A DNA stretch of 64,000 bases from Haloarcula sp. H-GB4 (GCF_030848575.1 NZ_JAVDDX010000002.1:682001-746000), one strand, 5' to 3'; shown: positions 41,366-51,123, counted from the stretch's first letter. The notes: generated by a model not told the origin, from the letters alone. Numbers and translations are program-made.

Positions 41366-41629
41366 ATGGATGCGGCGCGACTCCACCACCTCTCGTTACT
41401 GCTTATCGGCATCTCGCTGGGTGTTAATGGGTACGTCACGACCAGAGCCAACGATGTCAGCGTTATCGGCGGAGCGGCCGCAGCAGCCGGTGGAGCGCTC
41501 CTGGCTGTCGTGAGCGTCTACAGCCTCGTGACCGGCGCAGAGTCGGACGTGGAAACACGGGTCGCGATGGTCAGCGCGTTCGGCGCGGTACTCGCGGTTT
41601 CCGGAACGCTACTCGTGCTTTTCCCGTGA
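41366..41629 (+). CDS. Small three-helix membrane protein
   Basis: An 87-residue hydrophobic protein: helices at about 6-22, 30-50 and 62-85, with a short charged loop GAESDVETR. No known family. High G/C third positions and an ATG with clear haloarchaeal context support it as real. It is convergent with the blh gene. About 180 bases before it hold only weak promoter-like sequence. Confidence 0.65.
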   Translation: MDAARLHHLSLLLIGISLGVNGYVTTRANDVSVIGGAAAAAGGALLAVVSVYSLVTGAESDVETRVAMVSAFGAVLAVSGTLLVLFP

Positions 41630-41651
41630 CTTCGGCGAAGTCGTTGGGAGG

Positions 41652-42683
41652 CTACACCCAGACACCCTGTTCGCGGTCCATGATACTGACAACGACAACA
41701 TGGGGCAGCGTGACGACGGCGATGAACACCAGATACAGCGCGACCCACTCCGGAACGGACTCCGGTGGGTTTGGAATGAGAAAGTATAGCCCGCCGAGCA
41801 GGGCAAGCGAAGCAGTCGTCAGCGGCGCGGCGTCGCGGGCGAACCGCGCCAGGGCGGCTGTCGGGTCGCGGTTCTGGAGCGCGGCAGTGGCATCGTCGTC
41901 GACCAGCAGCAGGCGGGCGATGTGGCGCAACGAGTGCCACAGACAGAAGTACACGCCGATGGCGAGCACCGGCGGAACGAGGGCGAAGTAGGCAAGCAGC
42001 CCCAGCGTCTCGCCGGCGTCAAGCAGCCACGGCCGGCTGGCGTCGGCGCGGGCGAACCCGACAGCCAGCGTCGCCACGACAAGCGCGCCGTATGCGAGGG
42101 CGAGCGCGGTTCGCACGTCGGTCCGGAACGCCCAGCCGATAGCGGCCACGGCGTCGGGGGCGAACAGCGAGACGAGGTCTGTTGCGACGCGGCGGTACCA
42201 CTCCGGGAACGCGAGCAACGGGACCAGCATCGGCAGGCCACCGCGGACCAGCACGGTTCCGATTCGCTGCGGGAGTGACCGGAGGTGGTCGGCGTCGGCC
42301 AGCGCGCGTAGCGCGTACAGGTCACCCTGCCCCCAGTGGAACCACGTCACCGCGATGAACAGGACGAAGGCCGCCGCGGGCGCGAGGAACCAGGTGACGG
42401 CATAAGCCCCGCCAACGACGCCGTAGAGCGCGAACACGCGGGCGATAGCCCGCCAGTCCGGGCGCTCGCCACGAGTGCGTGCGACCGCGAGGTGGTCGAC
42501 CGCGCCGTGGGGCAGGCCGAGCAGGACGGCACTGATAACCAGTGGGGCGTACTGAAGCACAGGTGGTACCGAGATGCCAGCGAGGAACGGCGCGACAACG
42601 GCGAGGCTGGCGATCCAGCCGGGAGCCAGTGCGACCCGGTAGCGAACCGACGGTTCGACGGCACTTCGGTAGCTCAGTTCCAT
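41652..42683 (-). CDS. blh: Brp/Blh-family beta-carotene 15,15'-dioxygenase
   Basis: A 343-residue membrane enzyme that cuts beta-carotene into two retinals, the chromophore of microbial rhodopsins. Iron-binding histidines are in GLPHGAVDH (near residue 60), WFHWGQGD (about 118), YFCLWHSLRH (about 252) and LPHVVVV (about 330), the Brp/Blh pattern. About eight membrane helices. It overlaps the crtY gene upstream by 10 bases, so substrate maker and cleaving enzyme are translated together. No rhodopsin gene is in the window. Length is typical. Confidence 0.93.
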   Translation of the reverse strand: MELSYRSAVEPSVRYRVALAPGWIASLAVVAPFLAGISVPPVLQYAPLVISAVLLGLPHGAVDHLAVARTRGERPDWRAIARVFALYGVVGGAYAVTWFLAPAAAFVLFIAVTWFHWGQGDLYALRALADADHLRSLPQRIGTVLVRGGLPMLVPLLAFPEWYRRVATDLVSLFAPDAVAAIGWAFRTDVRTALALAYGALVVATLAVGFARADASRPWLLDAGETLGLLAYFALVPPVLAIGVYFCLWHSLRHIARLLLVDDDATAALQNRDPTAALARFARDAAPLTTASLALLGGLYFLIPNPPESVPEWVALYLVFIAVVTLPHVVVVSIMDREQGVWV

Positions 42684-43399
42684 CTGTCGATGAGCCAGAC
42701 GTAGAGTACGACCCCTTGCACGACGAACAACGTCGTCAGGAAGAAAAACACCGCTTCCTCAATCGGCAGGTCAAGCAGAGGAACCGTGTAGCCGGTCGTG
42801 TACTGTTTCGAAATCGTCCAGACGCCGAGTCGGATGGCGATGCTGTCGATGCCACAGAGATAGGTCATTGGGACCAGTGTCGCGACGCTCACTGTCCGCC
42901 ACTCGCCGACGAGGAAATGCCACCCGAACAGCCACTGAATGGCGAGAATCGGCCCGCTCCAGACCAGCAGGGACCCGAGATATAATCCCGAGTCGGAGCG
43001 CAAGAGTGCAAGGCCGGACAGAACGACAACGAGCGCAGCGGCGAACCCGACGAGTCGCGTCCGTGTCGGCGTCGCCAGCGGGCGCTCCGTGTCTACCCGA
43101 AACCGGGCCACCCACAGCCCGACCATCGCCGTTTGCAGGATGAAAAAGAGGTACTCGCCGAGGGGTATCGACCAGAACCGCGCCAGCACGGTGCCGTCGC
43201 CGTACCACCAGACACCGCGCCGGATGAGCGCGCCGTCCCACGGCGTCGTGTAGACGAGGGCCAGACCGGTGAGGATAGCTGTTCCTGTGAGTACGTCTTG
43301 ACGGCTTCCGAGGCGGTAGGTAGCCGTCAACACCAGTCCGGCCACGACCGGGACCACCAAGAGAGCATGGAACTGGAGATACGTGAGCGTAGACAGCAT
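42674..43399 (-). CDS. crtY: Lycopene beta-cyclase (CrtYcd fused type)
   Basis: A 241-residue membrane protein with about seven helices, made of two related lycopene-cyclase halves. The first has PLGEYLFFILQT and the second PIEEAVFFFLTT, the repeated P-x-E-E-x-x-F-F motif of the CrtYc/CrtYd family. It turns lycopene into beta-carotene. It lies between crtB (48 bases upstream) and blh (10-base overlap), so the three make a compact operon from phytoene to retinal. Confidence 0.93.
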   Translation of the reverse strand: MLSTLTYLQFHALLVVPVVAGLVLTATYRLGSRQDVLTGTAILTGLALVYTTPWDGALIRRGVWWYGDGTVLARFWSIPLGEYLFFILQTAMVGLWVARFRVDTERPLATPTRTRLVGFAAALVVVLSGLALLRSDSGLYLGSLLVWSGPILAIQWLFGWHFLVGEWRTVSVATLVPMTYLCGIDSIAIRLGVWTISKQYTTGYTVPLLDLPIEEAVFFFLTTLFVVQGVVLYVWLIDRWN

Positions 43400-43447
43400 T
43401 AGTTCAGAGACGACAGGCGGTCGAAAACGATACCCGGCGCGTGGCTA

Positions 43448-44419
43448 TCATCCACGCCACGTGGGCTGCCCGTGGCTGTGAGTATCTGTCGGCGTCTCGC
43501 CAGGGCCACGCTCGGAGACAGCACTCACGGTGTAGAAGGTCGCTTCGGGGTCGCCGTTACGCCGCCAGTGCCACCACGTGCGGGCGAGGAGCCACAGCCG
43601 GCGACGACGGGTGAGGTCCGGCGTCTCCGTCAGCACGTCGTACCCACGGTCACGGATGAGCCGGTGGTGGTCAGCGTACAGCACCGCAGCCAGCAACACG
43701 CCGAACTGGCAGTCCTCCGGTAGGTATCGGATGCCAGCGACACCCTCACGATACAGTTCGTCGGTCCGGGCCAGTTCTTCCTGCATCACGGCGCGGAAGG
43801 CGTCGTCAACCTCGGCGTCGGCGAGTTGCTCCTCGGTAACGCCGTGGCGCTCAAGCGTCTCCTGTGGGAGATACACCCGGCCGTAGTCGTGAATATCCTC
43901 GCGGACATCCCGCAGGAAGTTCGAAAGCTGGAACGCTTCGGCCAGCGCCGTCGCGTGGGGCAGGGCCTCCTCCTTCTGTGGCGGGTCCATCACCTCAGTC
44001 ATCATGTGGCCGACGGCGACAGCGGAGCCGCCCATGTATTCACGGAGATCCTCGAACGTCTCGTAGCGGGCCTGTGCGATGTCCATCTCCATCGCGTCGA
44101 TGAAGACATTAATCGTCTCCTCGGAGATATCGTGACGATCGGCCAGGTCCTGAAACGCCGCCATGACCGCCTCATGGTCGGTCTCATCCGGGTCGATGTT
44201 CCCGAGTGCGGCCTCGCGAATCACCTCCAGTTGCTCGTGCTGGACGGTTGGCGGCGGCCCGTCCGTCTGGTCGACGACCTCGTCCGCGACCCGGAAAAAC
44301 GCGTACATGACGTACGTCGGGTGGCGGATACGCTCCGGAAGCAGACGCGTCGCAAGGTGGAACGTCCGTCCGGTTTCCTGCTGTATCGATTTGCTAGTCT
44401 GGATGTTATCGGAATGCAT
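43448..44419 (-). CDS. crtB: Phytoene synthase
   Basis: A 323-residue enzyme condensing two geranylgeranyl diphosphates into phytoene, the first step of C40 carotenoids. Aspartate-rich substrate motifs are seen: FFRVADEVVDQTDG (about residues 42-55) and SNFLRDVREDIHDYGRVYLP (about 168-187), with YMGGSAVAVGHM before the second. The C-terminus is extended by a polar tail. It is first of the crtB-crtY-blh operon. The space of 256 bases to bat contains two TATA-like stretches (about 44576-44585 and 44598-44606), so its leader may be well over 100 bases. Confidence 0.94.
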   Translation of the reverse strand: MHSDNIQTSKSIQQETGRTFHLATRLLPERIRHPTYVMYAFFRVADEVVDQTDGPPPTVQHEQLEVIREAALGNIDPDETDHEAVMAAFQDLADRHDISEETINVFIDAMEMDIAQARYETFEDLREYMGGSAVAVGHMMTEVMDPPQKEEALPHATALAEAFQLSNFLRDVREDIHDYGRVYLPQETLERHGVTEEQLADAEVDDAFRAVMQEELARTDELYREGVAGIRYLPEDCQFGVLLAAVLYADHHRLIRDRGYDVLTETPDLTRRRRLWLLARTWWHWRRNGDPEATFYTVSAVSERGPGETPTDTHSHGQPTWRG

Positions 44420-44675
44420 TGAAAGCTATCGGGCGGTCATTCGGTGTGCGGTGCGTTGCGCGCTTGTCTGTCGGCTGTTCGTAATAGTCCGGTCGGTCCG
44501 TGAGTGCGCCGCTATCACGGGGGTCTGTGTCCCGTCGGTTCGCCGGTGACAAACAGGACACTGGTTCGGTATCACTACATGTATATACGGTTGTTATCGG
44601 TATAAGCAGACTACCAAACTGCTTCGGGAATCGCGGCAGGAGTCCGACGCTGGCAAGGGGGTTCAGAATCACAGG

Positions 44676-46256
44676 TTACCAGTTTTCGAACACTTCTTCC
44701 AGCAACTTTCGCTCACCAGCACGGAGGTGCTGGTGGAACGTCGACGGGCAGATGTCCATCGACTCGGCCAGTTGCTCGCCGGAGACATCGCGTGGCCAGT
44801 CGAAGAAGCCGCCGAGGAACCCTTTCCGGAGCGCCGTTAGCTGGCGGTTGGTCAATCGCTCTTCGACGTTTGCGATGAATGCCTGCCGAGAAACAGGTGG
44901 TTCGTCCCGCTCTCGCACTGAAAGCAATTCCGTCTCCGGATACTGGTTTCGGACCTGTTCGACCACGCTTCGGGTCTCCATCGACGCTGGGAGTGTGACG
45001 GTGACGGTCGCTTGTCGCGGTTCGACAAGAATGTCGCCCGTCTGGGCCCCACGGTCGGCGACAACCGAGACGACCGGCGGGTCCGAGACGATAAACTCGA
45101 ACAGCGCCGACGAGTCCGCCGTCGAGACGTGTGAAACGCCCGATACCTGCGGGTGGTCAGCGGCGACAGCACAGACCGCCGAGGGGTCGTCCGTCTCAAC
45201 GAGGAAGAACATCACCGTCTCCTCACCGTCGGGGACGCTCCCACCATACTCCATCGAGCAGCCGAGTTCGCTTGCCACGTCAATATAAAAAACGTCTGGG
45301 TCGGTGACCTGCAGTTCGAGTTCAGTGACGTTGTCAGCGGTCAGCAGCCGGCTGGTTTCGCGAGCATCGATAGCCGCCGCGGTCGCCCGGCCGATGGTTC
45401 CCAGCACGGCCTGTTCTCGTGGGTCGAACACGTCGTCGCTGTCGGCGTAGACGGTGAGCACGCCGTACAGCGACTCACCGGAGACGAGCGGCACGGCCGC
45501 GACCGATGCCACGTCGGAGTCAGCAAGCCGACTGTGTTGCTCGTCGATGCCGCCAGTCACGACCTGCATCTCCTCGGTACGAGCCGCCGCTGCGACCGGG
45601 TCGTCGGCGTCAAGCGGGATGGATAGCGAGGTCGGACGGTCAGCTGATAGGGCCGTCGATGACAGCGTCTCGTCGCGCAAGTCGAGTTCGGATACCCAGG
45701 CGAACTGGTAGGAGTCGACTGTGGCCAGCCGGTCACAGACGGTCTGCTCGATGGCCTCCCGCGAGTCGACGGTCAGCACGTCACCCATCACTGCCTTCAG
45801 CAGGCCGTCGACCCGGTCGACGAGCTGTTTGAGGTTCTGGCGTTCGGCCTTGAGCTCTTCGCTCCGCCGTTCGGCCGCCAGTTCGGCGAGTTTCCGCTGG
45901 GTGATATCGATGTGTGCCACAACCGCGCTCCCGGCCTCGTCGTCCGGCAGCGGCGCGACCCGCATCAGAAACCACTGTTTCTCCTCCGGAGAGTGACACG
46001 GGTACTCCATCGTGAACAGGTCTTGCTCACCGTCGATGACCGACTCGATGCCGCCGACTGCCTGTCCGGCGTATTCATCGGCGTCGACATCAGTCGTCGT
46101 GAAGTAGTTCGTCCCCTCCATCTCCCCGTCCTCGTCGCCCGCGAACTCCCGCCAAGCGCGGTTGGTGAACAGGATCGTCCCCTCGTCGTCGAGGACAGCG
46201 ATATTGATGGGGAGCGTGTCCAACGTCGAGTGAGCGAGTGTCTCTGGTGGCTTCAT
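44676..46256 (-). CDS. bat: Bat-like bacterio-opsin activator (PAS-GAF-HTH_10)
   Basis: A 526-residue regulator. A PAS domain occupies 10-125 (INIAVLDDEGTILFTNRAWREFAG); a coiled segment (about 128-165) leads to a GAF domain at 170-300 (VPLVSGESLYGVLTVYADSDD). A bat-associated domain follows at 310-460, and an HTH_10 domain at about 468-520 (LTNRQLTALRKGFLGGFFDWP, then MDICPSTFHQHLRAGE). In Halobacterium, Bat activates bop, brp and crtB under low oxygen and light. Here the gene is just upstream of crtB-crtY-blh on the same strand, the expected target group. Confidence 0.92.
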   Translation of the reverse strand: MKPPETLAHSTLDTLPINIAVLDDEGTILFTNRAWREFAGDEDGEMEGTNYFTTTDVDADEYAGQAVGGIESVIDGEQDLFTMEYPCHSPEEKQWFLMRVAPLPDDEAGSAVVAHIDITQRKLAELAAERRSEELKAERQNLKQLVDRVDGLLKAVMGDVLTVDSREAIEQTVCDRLATVDSYQFAWVSELDLRDETLSSTALSADRPTSLSIPLDADDPVAAAARTEEMQVVTGGIDEQHSRLADSDVASVAAVPLVSGESLYGVLTVYADSDDVFDPREQAVLGTIGRATAAAIDARETSRLLTADNVTELELQVTDPDVFYIDVASELGCSMEYGGSVPDGEETVMFFLVETDDPSAVCAVAADHPQVSGVSHVSTADSSALFEFIVSDPPVVSVVADRGAQTGDILVEPRQATVTVTLPASMETRSVVEQVRNQYPETELLSVRERDEPPVSRQAFIANVEERLTNRQLTALRKGFLGGFFDWPRDVSGEQLAESMDICPSTFHQHLRAGERKLLEEVFENW

Positions 46257-46385
46257 TCAGTGTCCCTGGCTCCGAATAGCCGATACCCATTGTAGTGGCG
46301 GCGGGTGAATAAACGTGTGGCCCGAAAACGGGGGACTGTTGCCTGTGCGAAAAGTTCTAAACGATATCGCCCGCAACGCGTAGGT

Positions 46386-46670
46386 ATGTTCGGGTCCCGG
46401 AATTCCCGGGGGGAGTCAGTCACTTGCATCGCGTGTGGTGAGTCTATCTCACGGTCCGAGGCCCGCGAGTACGACAAACACGGCGACCGGTGGGACCGCC
46501 GAAACAAGACGTTCGAACACCTCTGTAAGGCCTGTTTTGCCGAGCTATGCCAGCAACCGCGGGACGGACTCGAAACGACGCTTGACGCCGCCGGAGCCGG
46601 CGAGGCCGACCAGGAGACATTCCTGAAACGGTTCCGGGAACTCTCTGAGGGCGACGCTCGCAGGGACTGA
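46386..46670 (+). CDS. Small zinc-finger-type protein
   Basis: A 94-residue protein beginning MFGSRNSRGESVTCIACGES. Four cysteines (CIAC at 14-17 and CKAC about 35 residues later) make a likely zinc site; the second half is acidic and helical. It is similar in style to uncharacterised haloarchaeal zinc-finger DUFs. The open frame runs further upstream, but an AT-rich AAAAGTTCTAAACGATAT element about 25-40 bases before 46386 supports the later start. It is followed by the RNB gene on the same strand. Confidence 0.7.
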   Translation: MFGSRNSRGESVTCIACGESISRSEAREYDKHGDRWDRRNKTFEHLCKACFAELCQQPRDGLETTLDAAGAGEADQETFLKRFRELSEGDARRD

Positions 46671-46736
46671 GACGCGGGAGTCACGGCCCAGTCCCACCCC
46701 GACAGCCCTAACTACGCCCTGTTCGTACCGGGTGAC

Positions 46737-48107
46737 ATGACTACAGAGGACGCGCAGGCGGCCGCCGGGACCGCCGAGGGGCAAGGCCCCGTCGAGATCG
46801 ACCCGGAGATGGCGCGACATCTGGAGAACAAGCGCGAGGAACTGTTCGAGAAGTTCGGCATCCCCGACGAGTTCCCGCCCGAGGTACTGGAGGAGGCCAA
46901 AGAGCGCACGCAGGGCGTTCAGGCCGAAATCGAGGACGAGGTCGACAAGCGGCAGGACCTCCGGGAGATGACCACCTGGACAACTGACCCTATCGACGCG
47001 CAGGACTTCGATGACGCCATCTCCATCGAGGAGCGCGAGGACGAGATCGTCCTCTGGGTCCACATTGCCGACGTGACCCACTACGTCAACCCCGACACGA
47101 AGATGTGGGAGCAGGCCGTCGAGCGGGGGAATACCGTTTATCTCCCGGCCTACACCGTCCACATGCTGCCGCCCGTCCTCGCCGAGACCGTCTGTTCGCT
47201 CGTGCCCAACGAGGACCGCCTAGCCCACACCGTCGAGATGCACCTCGACAAGGAGAACCTCGGCTACGAGGATATCAACATCTACAAGTCCGTCATCCGC
47301 TCGGACGCTCGACTGACCTACACCGAGGCCGAGCGCCTGCTGGACGAGCCGGAGACCGCGGAGGACGTGCTGGAAGACCAGAGCGTCGACCTCGCGGAGA
47401 AGACCGAGCGCGTCTGGGAACTGGCTGACGCGATGCACGAACAGCGCAAGGAGGAGGGCTCGCTCGTCCTCAACCCCGCCCGGGACCGCGCCCACACCAT
47501 CATCGAGGAGTGCATGCTGAAGGCGAACAAAGCCGTCACGCACGAACTCATGTGGGACCGCGGGGTCGAGGCGATGTACCGCGTCCACCCACAGCCGAGC
47601 CCCGACGAGTGGGACGAAGCGCTGGTCGAGATTCAGGAACTCGACGGGGTCTCCATCCCCGGCGACGCCTGGGACGACCCGCGGAAGGCCGTCAATGCCA
47701 CGCTCGAACAGGCTCCCGGTCGCCAGCTCGACAAGATCCAGTGGGCCGTGATGAAGGTGATGCCCCGCGCGAAGTACATGAACGACCCCTTCGGCGGCCA
47801 CCACGCCCTGAACTTCGAGATCTACGGCCACTTCACCTCGCCGATTCGCCGGCTCTCGGACCTCATCAACCACTGGATCGTCTACACCAACGACGTGCCC
47901 GAAGACCTGATCGCGCTGTGTGACCGCGCCAGCGACCGCCAGAAGGACGCCGAGCAGTGCGAGCGCGAGTACAAGAATTTCCTACAGGAGGTCGGGCTCG
48001 ATCCGTCGGCAGTCAACAACCGCGGTATCGAGGTCGTCGAAAATCCTGATGACGAAAACGACACGGACGCTGATGCTGATGCCGCCAACGCAGCGGTCGA
48101 GGAGTAG
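46737..48107 (+). CDS. rnr: RNB-domain 3'-5' exoribonuclease (RNase R/II family)
   Basis: A 456-residue ribonuclease. The RNB domain holds the metal-binding aspartates in DPIDAQDFDDAISIE (about residues 83-97), plus VWVHIADVTHYV-type sequence, GGHHALNFEIYGHFTSPIRR near 350-370 and a DLINHW helix. N-terminal cold-shock and C-terminal S1 domains of bacterial RNase R are absent, giving the short archaeal form. The C-terminus is a very acidic tail (about 25 residues). In haloarchaea, which lack an exosome core in some reports, this enzyme is thought to be the main 3' exonuclease. Confidence 0.92.
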   Translation: MTTEDAQAAAGTAEGQGPVEIDPEMARHLENKREELFEKFGIPDEFPPEVLEEAKERTQGVQAEIEDEVDKRQDLREMTTWTTDPIDAQDFDDAISIEEREDEIVLWVHIADVTHYVNPDTKMWEQAVERGNTVYLPAYTVHMLPPVLAETVCSLVPNEDRLAHTVEMHLDKENLGYEDINIYKSVIRSDARLTYTEAERLLDEPETAEDVLEDQSVDLAEKTERVWELADAMHEQRKEEGSLVLNPARDRAHTIIEECMLKANKAVTHELMWDRGVEAMYRVHPQPSPDEWDEALVEIQELDGVSIPGDAWDDPRKAVNATLEQAPGRQLDKIQWAVMKVMPRAKYMNDPFGGHHALNFEIYGHFTSPIRRLSDLINHWIVYTNDVPEDLIALCDRASDRQKDAEQCEREYKNFLQEVGLDPSAVNNRGIEVVENPDDENDTDADADAANAAVEE

Positions 48108-48176
48108 CGTCGACAGGCTCGGGTAGCGGACTCGGCGACAGGAAGACCTTTTGACAGTCAGTCCGGCAGTGGTCGT

Positions 48177-48917
48177 ATGTGCCCTCCAGCACCCGCAATC
48201 GTCACCGAGGGGTTGACGAAGCGCTACAGCGGCGTCTCGGCAATAGAATCCCTCGACCTGACGGTTCCTCGCGGGAGTGTTTTCGGTTTTCTCGGCCCCA
48301 ACGGTGCGGGCAAGACCTCGACGATTCGCATCCTGACGACGTTGACGAACCCGACGAGCGGCACCGCACGGGTGGCGGGCGAGTCGGTCGCCGACCGCGC
48401 CGCAGTGGTCGAACACATCGGCTTCCTGCCCGAAGAGCCCCCGCTGTACGACGAACTCACCGGCCGCGAACAGCTGGAGTACGTCGCTGGCTTGCGCGGG
48501 CACGAGGATTGGGACCGCGTGGAGTCGCTGCTCGACCGGTTCGACCTCGACGCGGACGCCGACCGGCGTGTCGAGACGTACTCGAAGGGGATGAAACAGA
48601 AGCTCGGCCTCGTTCAGGCGCTGTTGCACGACCCCGACGTTCTCTTTCTGGACGAACCGACTTCGGGACTTGACCCGCGGGCTGCTCGGACAGTTCGTGA
48701 TACCATCAACGAAGTCGCGGCCGCTGACACAACGGTCTTCCTCTCGACACACATCCTGCCCGTCGTCGAGGAGCTAGCGGACACCGTCGGCGTCCTGTAC
48801 GACGGCGACCTCGTCGCTGAGGGGTCACCAGCGGAACTGACTGACGGCGTCGAGTCCGGGAGCACGCTCGAAGACGTGTTCCTCGACGTGACCAGCGAGC
48901 ACCCGGGTGAGCGATGA
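48177..48917 (+). CDS. ABC transporter ATP-binding protein
   Basis: A 246-residue ATPase. Walker A GPNGAGKTS (about 36-44), Q-loop region around GFLPEEPPLYDELTG, signature YSKGMKQKLGL, Walker B DVLFLDEPTSGLD and switch His in STHILP. The type is that of ABC-2 exporters (CcmA-like). It overlaps the permease gene by 4 bases (ATGA). Together they would move an unknown substrate outward. The start ATG 48177 begins MCPPAPAIVTEGLTKRY; later starts are possible. Confidence 0.95.
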   Translation: MCPPAPAIVTEGLTKRYSGVSAIESLDLTVPRGSVFGFLGPNGAGKTSTIRILTTLTNPTSGTARVAGESVADRAAVVEHIGFLPEEPPLYDELTGREQLEYVAGLRGHEDWDRVESLLDRFDLDADADRRVETYSKGMKQKLGLVQALLHDPDVLFLDEPTSGLDPRAARTVRDTINEVAAADTTVFLSTHILPVVEELADTVGVLYDGDLVAEGSPAELTDGVESGSTLEDVFLDVTSEHPGER

Positions 48918-50524
48918 GGCGGCCGAACGGACGACGGATGCGACTGATCGCACGGACGGAACTGCGCCGTACCTGGCGCAAGCTCATGGGCACGGCGCGC
49001 GGGACGCTCATGTTGCTTGGCGGGGGGCTGGGCATCACCGCATACAGTCTCGCTATCGGCGCTGGGGCGTTCTTTTTCGGTGGCGTTCTCGCCGACAGCG
49101 ACCCCCACACGGTCAGACTCGCGACGACGGCGGGCATCGTCGGACTGCTCGGACTCGTCGGCTTTTTCACACTCCAGCATACGGTGAAATCGGCCGGCGA
49201 ACCGGACGCTGCCGACGGCCTGCTGACGACGGTCCCCTACGAGGACGCGGCGGCCGGGCTGCTCGCCGCTGAGGTTGGTCGAGTATTGCTCGCGCTCACC
49301 ATCCCGATTCTGGCGCTAGTGGGCGGGCTTGCAGTCGGTGATGCCGGGGTACTTGTCGCTGTCGTGGCCCTCATCGGGTCGGTCACGGTTGCCCTGCTGG
49401 GAACGATCCTCGGCTTTGCTCTGGGGCTAGTGACGAAACTGGTCGCGAACCGCTCGGCCTTCATTGCGCGGCATCGCGCGAGCGTCGGGGCTGCCGTCTC
49501 GCTCGTCCTACCGCTTGGCTGGGTCGCGATGACGACCGTCCCGACGGTACAGTTTCGCGTGCTCCAACTGGCGACCCAGTCCCCGCTCTCGTGGCCCGCC
49601 GACGTAGTCCTGCTCGTGCTGGGGGCCGGCGGCGATCTGGTCGCTGCCACCATCGCCACAACGGGGATTCTCGGCGCGCTTCCGGTCGGCGCGGTTGCGT
49701 GTCTGTGGCTAGCTGCGCGGGCCTGGTATGTCGATCCGGTCCAGCCTGACTACGAGTTCGACGCAGACAAGCAGACACTCTCGGACCGTCTGCTGAGAGG
49801 ACGAGTCTCGACGGCGACCCGCGTGGTCGCCCAGAAGTCGTGGCTCCGTGCCAAGCGAGCACCCATTTCCGTGCAGTTCGCGATCATGCCGTTTTTCTTC
49901 CTGGTGTATCATCTCCAGATCGTCATTCTGGAGCGAGTGGTCCCGCCAACGCTCCCCCTCAGCGCTGGCCTCGCCAGCGCGGCGGCGTTCGGGGCCGCGT
50001 TCTCGCTCAATCCGCTCGGCGGCGAGGAAGGAGTGCTGCCGTTGACGCTGACCGCTAACGTTTCCGGCCGAGCGTTCGTCACCGGGCTCGTTCTCGCGGG
50101 CGCACTCCCCGGTGTCGTGATGACGACGCTACTGGTCGTCGGTCTCGGTGTCGCCGCCGGAACGCCACCGGTCACGCTCGCTGCCGGACTCACAATCGCA
50201 CTGGCCGCAACCCTCGCCGCACCGGCTATCGCCGTCGGAGCCGGCGTCGTGTTCCCGAAGTTCGAGTCGTCGTCAGTGCAGGGCCGCGAAGTAGTGGTTC
50301 CGAGTGGCTGGGCGTTCGGGCTGTACTTCCTCGTTCTCGGTGTGGCCGTCGCGCCGGGGAGCCTGACGTACCTGCTCGCCGTCCGTGACCTGTTCTCGCT
50401 ACCGTTCGACAAAATGTGGTTCCTCGGCGGGGGTCTGGTGGTGAGCACTGGGATCGCCACCGCTGGCGCTGTCGCCGGGTTCCTCTATGCCGCCAATCGC
50501 GTCGCGACGTATCGGCTGGATTAA
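48914..50524 (+). CDS. ABC transporter permease, large ABC-2-like
   Basis: A 536-residue membrane protein with about twelve helices in two groups separated by a cytosolic section around residues 270-320. The start overlaps the ATPase stop by 4 bases. A later start at MRLIARTELRRTW (residue 9) is equally plausible. The opening amphipathic ARTELRRTWRKLMGTARGTL is typical of ABC-2 export permeases. Substrate unknown. Its end overlaps that of the convergent helical protein by 4 bases. Confidence 0.85.
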   Translation: MRRPNGRRMRLIARTELRRTWRKLMGTARGTLMLLGGGLGITAYSLAIGAGAFFFGGVLADSDPHTVRLATTAGIVGLLGLVGFFTLQHTVKSAGEPDAADGLLTTVPYEDAAAGLLAAEVGRVLLALTIPILALVGGLAVGDAGVLVAVVALIGSVTVALLGTILGFALGLVTKLVANRSAFIARHRASVGAAVSLVLPLGWVAMTTVPTVQFRVLQLATQSPLSWPADVVLLVLGAGGDLVAATIATTGILGALPVGAVACLWLAARAWYVDPVQPDYEFDADKQTLSDRLLRGRVSTATRVVAQKSWLRAKRAPISVQFAIMPFFFLVYHLQIVILERVVPPTLPLSAGLASAAAFGAAFSLNPLGGEEGVLPLTLTANVSGRAFVTGLVLAGALPGVVMTTLLVVGLGVAAGTPPVTLAAGLTIALAATLAAPAIAVGAGVVFPKFESSSVQGREVVVPSGWAFGLYFLVLGVAVAPGSLTYLLAVRDLFSLPFDKMWFLGGGLVVSTGIATAGAVAGFLYAANRVATYRLD

Positions 50525-51123
50525 CAGATCGGCTTGGGGTCCAGTCCCATCGCCTCCAGCGTTTCCGCGTAGTCGTCGTACGCCGAATCGATGGCTTCGG
50601 TCGCGGCCGCCGCTGCCGTCTCACGCTCGGATTCCGAGAGGTGTCCGAGGGCGGTCTCCCCGTCATCAAGTGCCGACGCCTCCCGTCGAATCTCGCGGAA
50701 CATATCGGCCCGCTGTTCATCCGCCTCGTTGATGAAGAAGCTCACCACCTGCAGGTAGAACCGGTCGGCGACCAGTGGCGCGGCGACGAGGCCTGCCCCG
50801 ACGCGCCGTGCAGTCCCGCTGACGGTTTCGAGGTGGTCGATGAATCCATCTGGGCCACCGGCGTCTGCGTCGATGCGGTTCGCCCGCTCGGTCGCGGCCT
50901 CGGTGGCTGCCTCGAACTGCGCCGCCACGTCGCTGTCTGTCTCGGCGGCCCACTGGCCGAGGATATCTGCAAGCCCTGCCTCACGGATTGTCGCTGCTGT
51001 GAGCACCGCCTCCGTCTCCAGTGTTGCATCTGTTGCTGCGATAAGCACCTTGTCCGAGCCCAGTCTGTCTCGCTCCGTCTCGGTCTGGTCACGGACGGCG
51101 TCGATAGTGGCTCCAGCGTCCAT
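50521..51123 (-). CDS. All-helical, possibly ferritin-like protein
   Basis: A 200-residue acidic protein made of long helices (for example LETEAVLTAATIREAGLADI, FEAATEAATERANRID). Length and helix pattern recall haloarchaeal proteins labelled rubrerythrin-family, but the ExxH iron ligands are not obvious, so no redox function is claimed. It ends in PKPIC. Divergent from the rhodanese/metallo-beta-lactamase gene across 70 bases and convergent with the ABC permease. Confidence 0.65.
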   Translation of the reverse strand: MDAGATIDAVRDQTETERDRLGSDKVLIAATDATLETEAVLTAATIREAGLADILGQWAAETDSDVAAQFEAATEAATERANRIDADAGGPDGFIDHLETVSGTARRVGAGLVAAPLVADRFYLQVVSFFINEADEQRADMFREIRREASALDDGETALGHLSESERETAAAAATEAIDSAYDDYAETLEAMGLDPKPIC

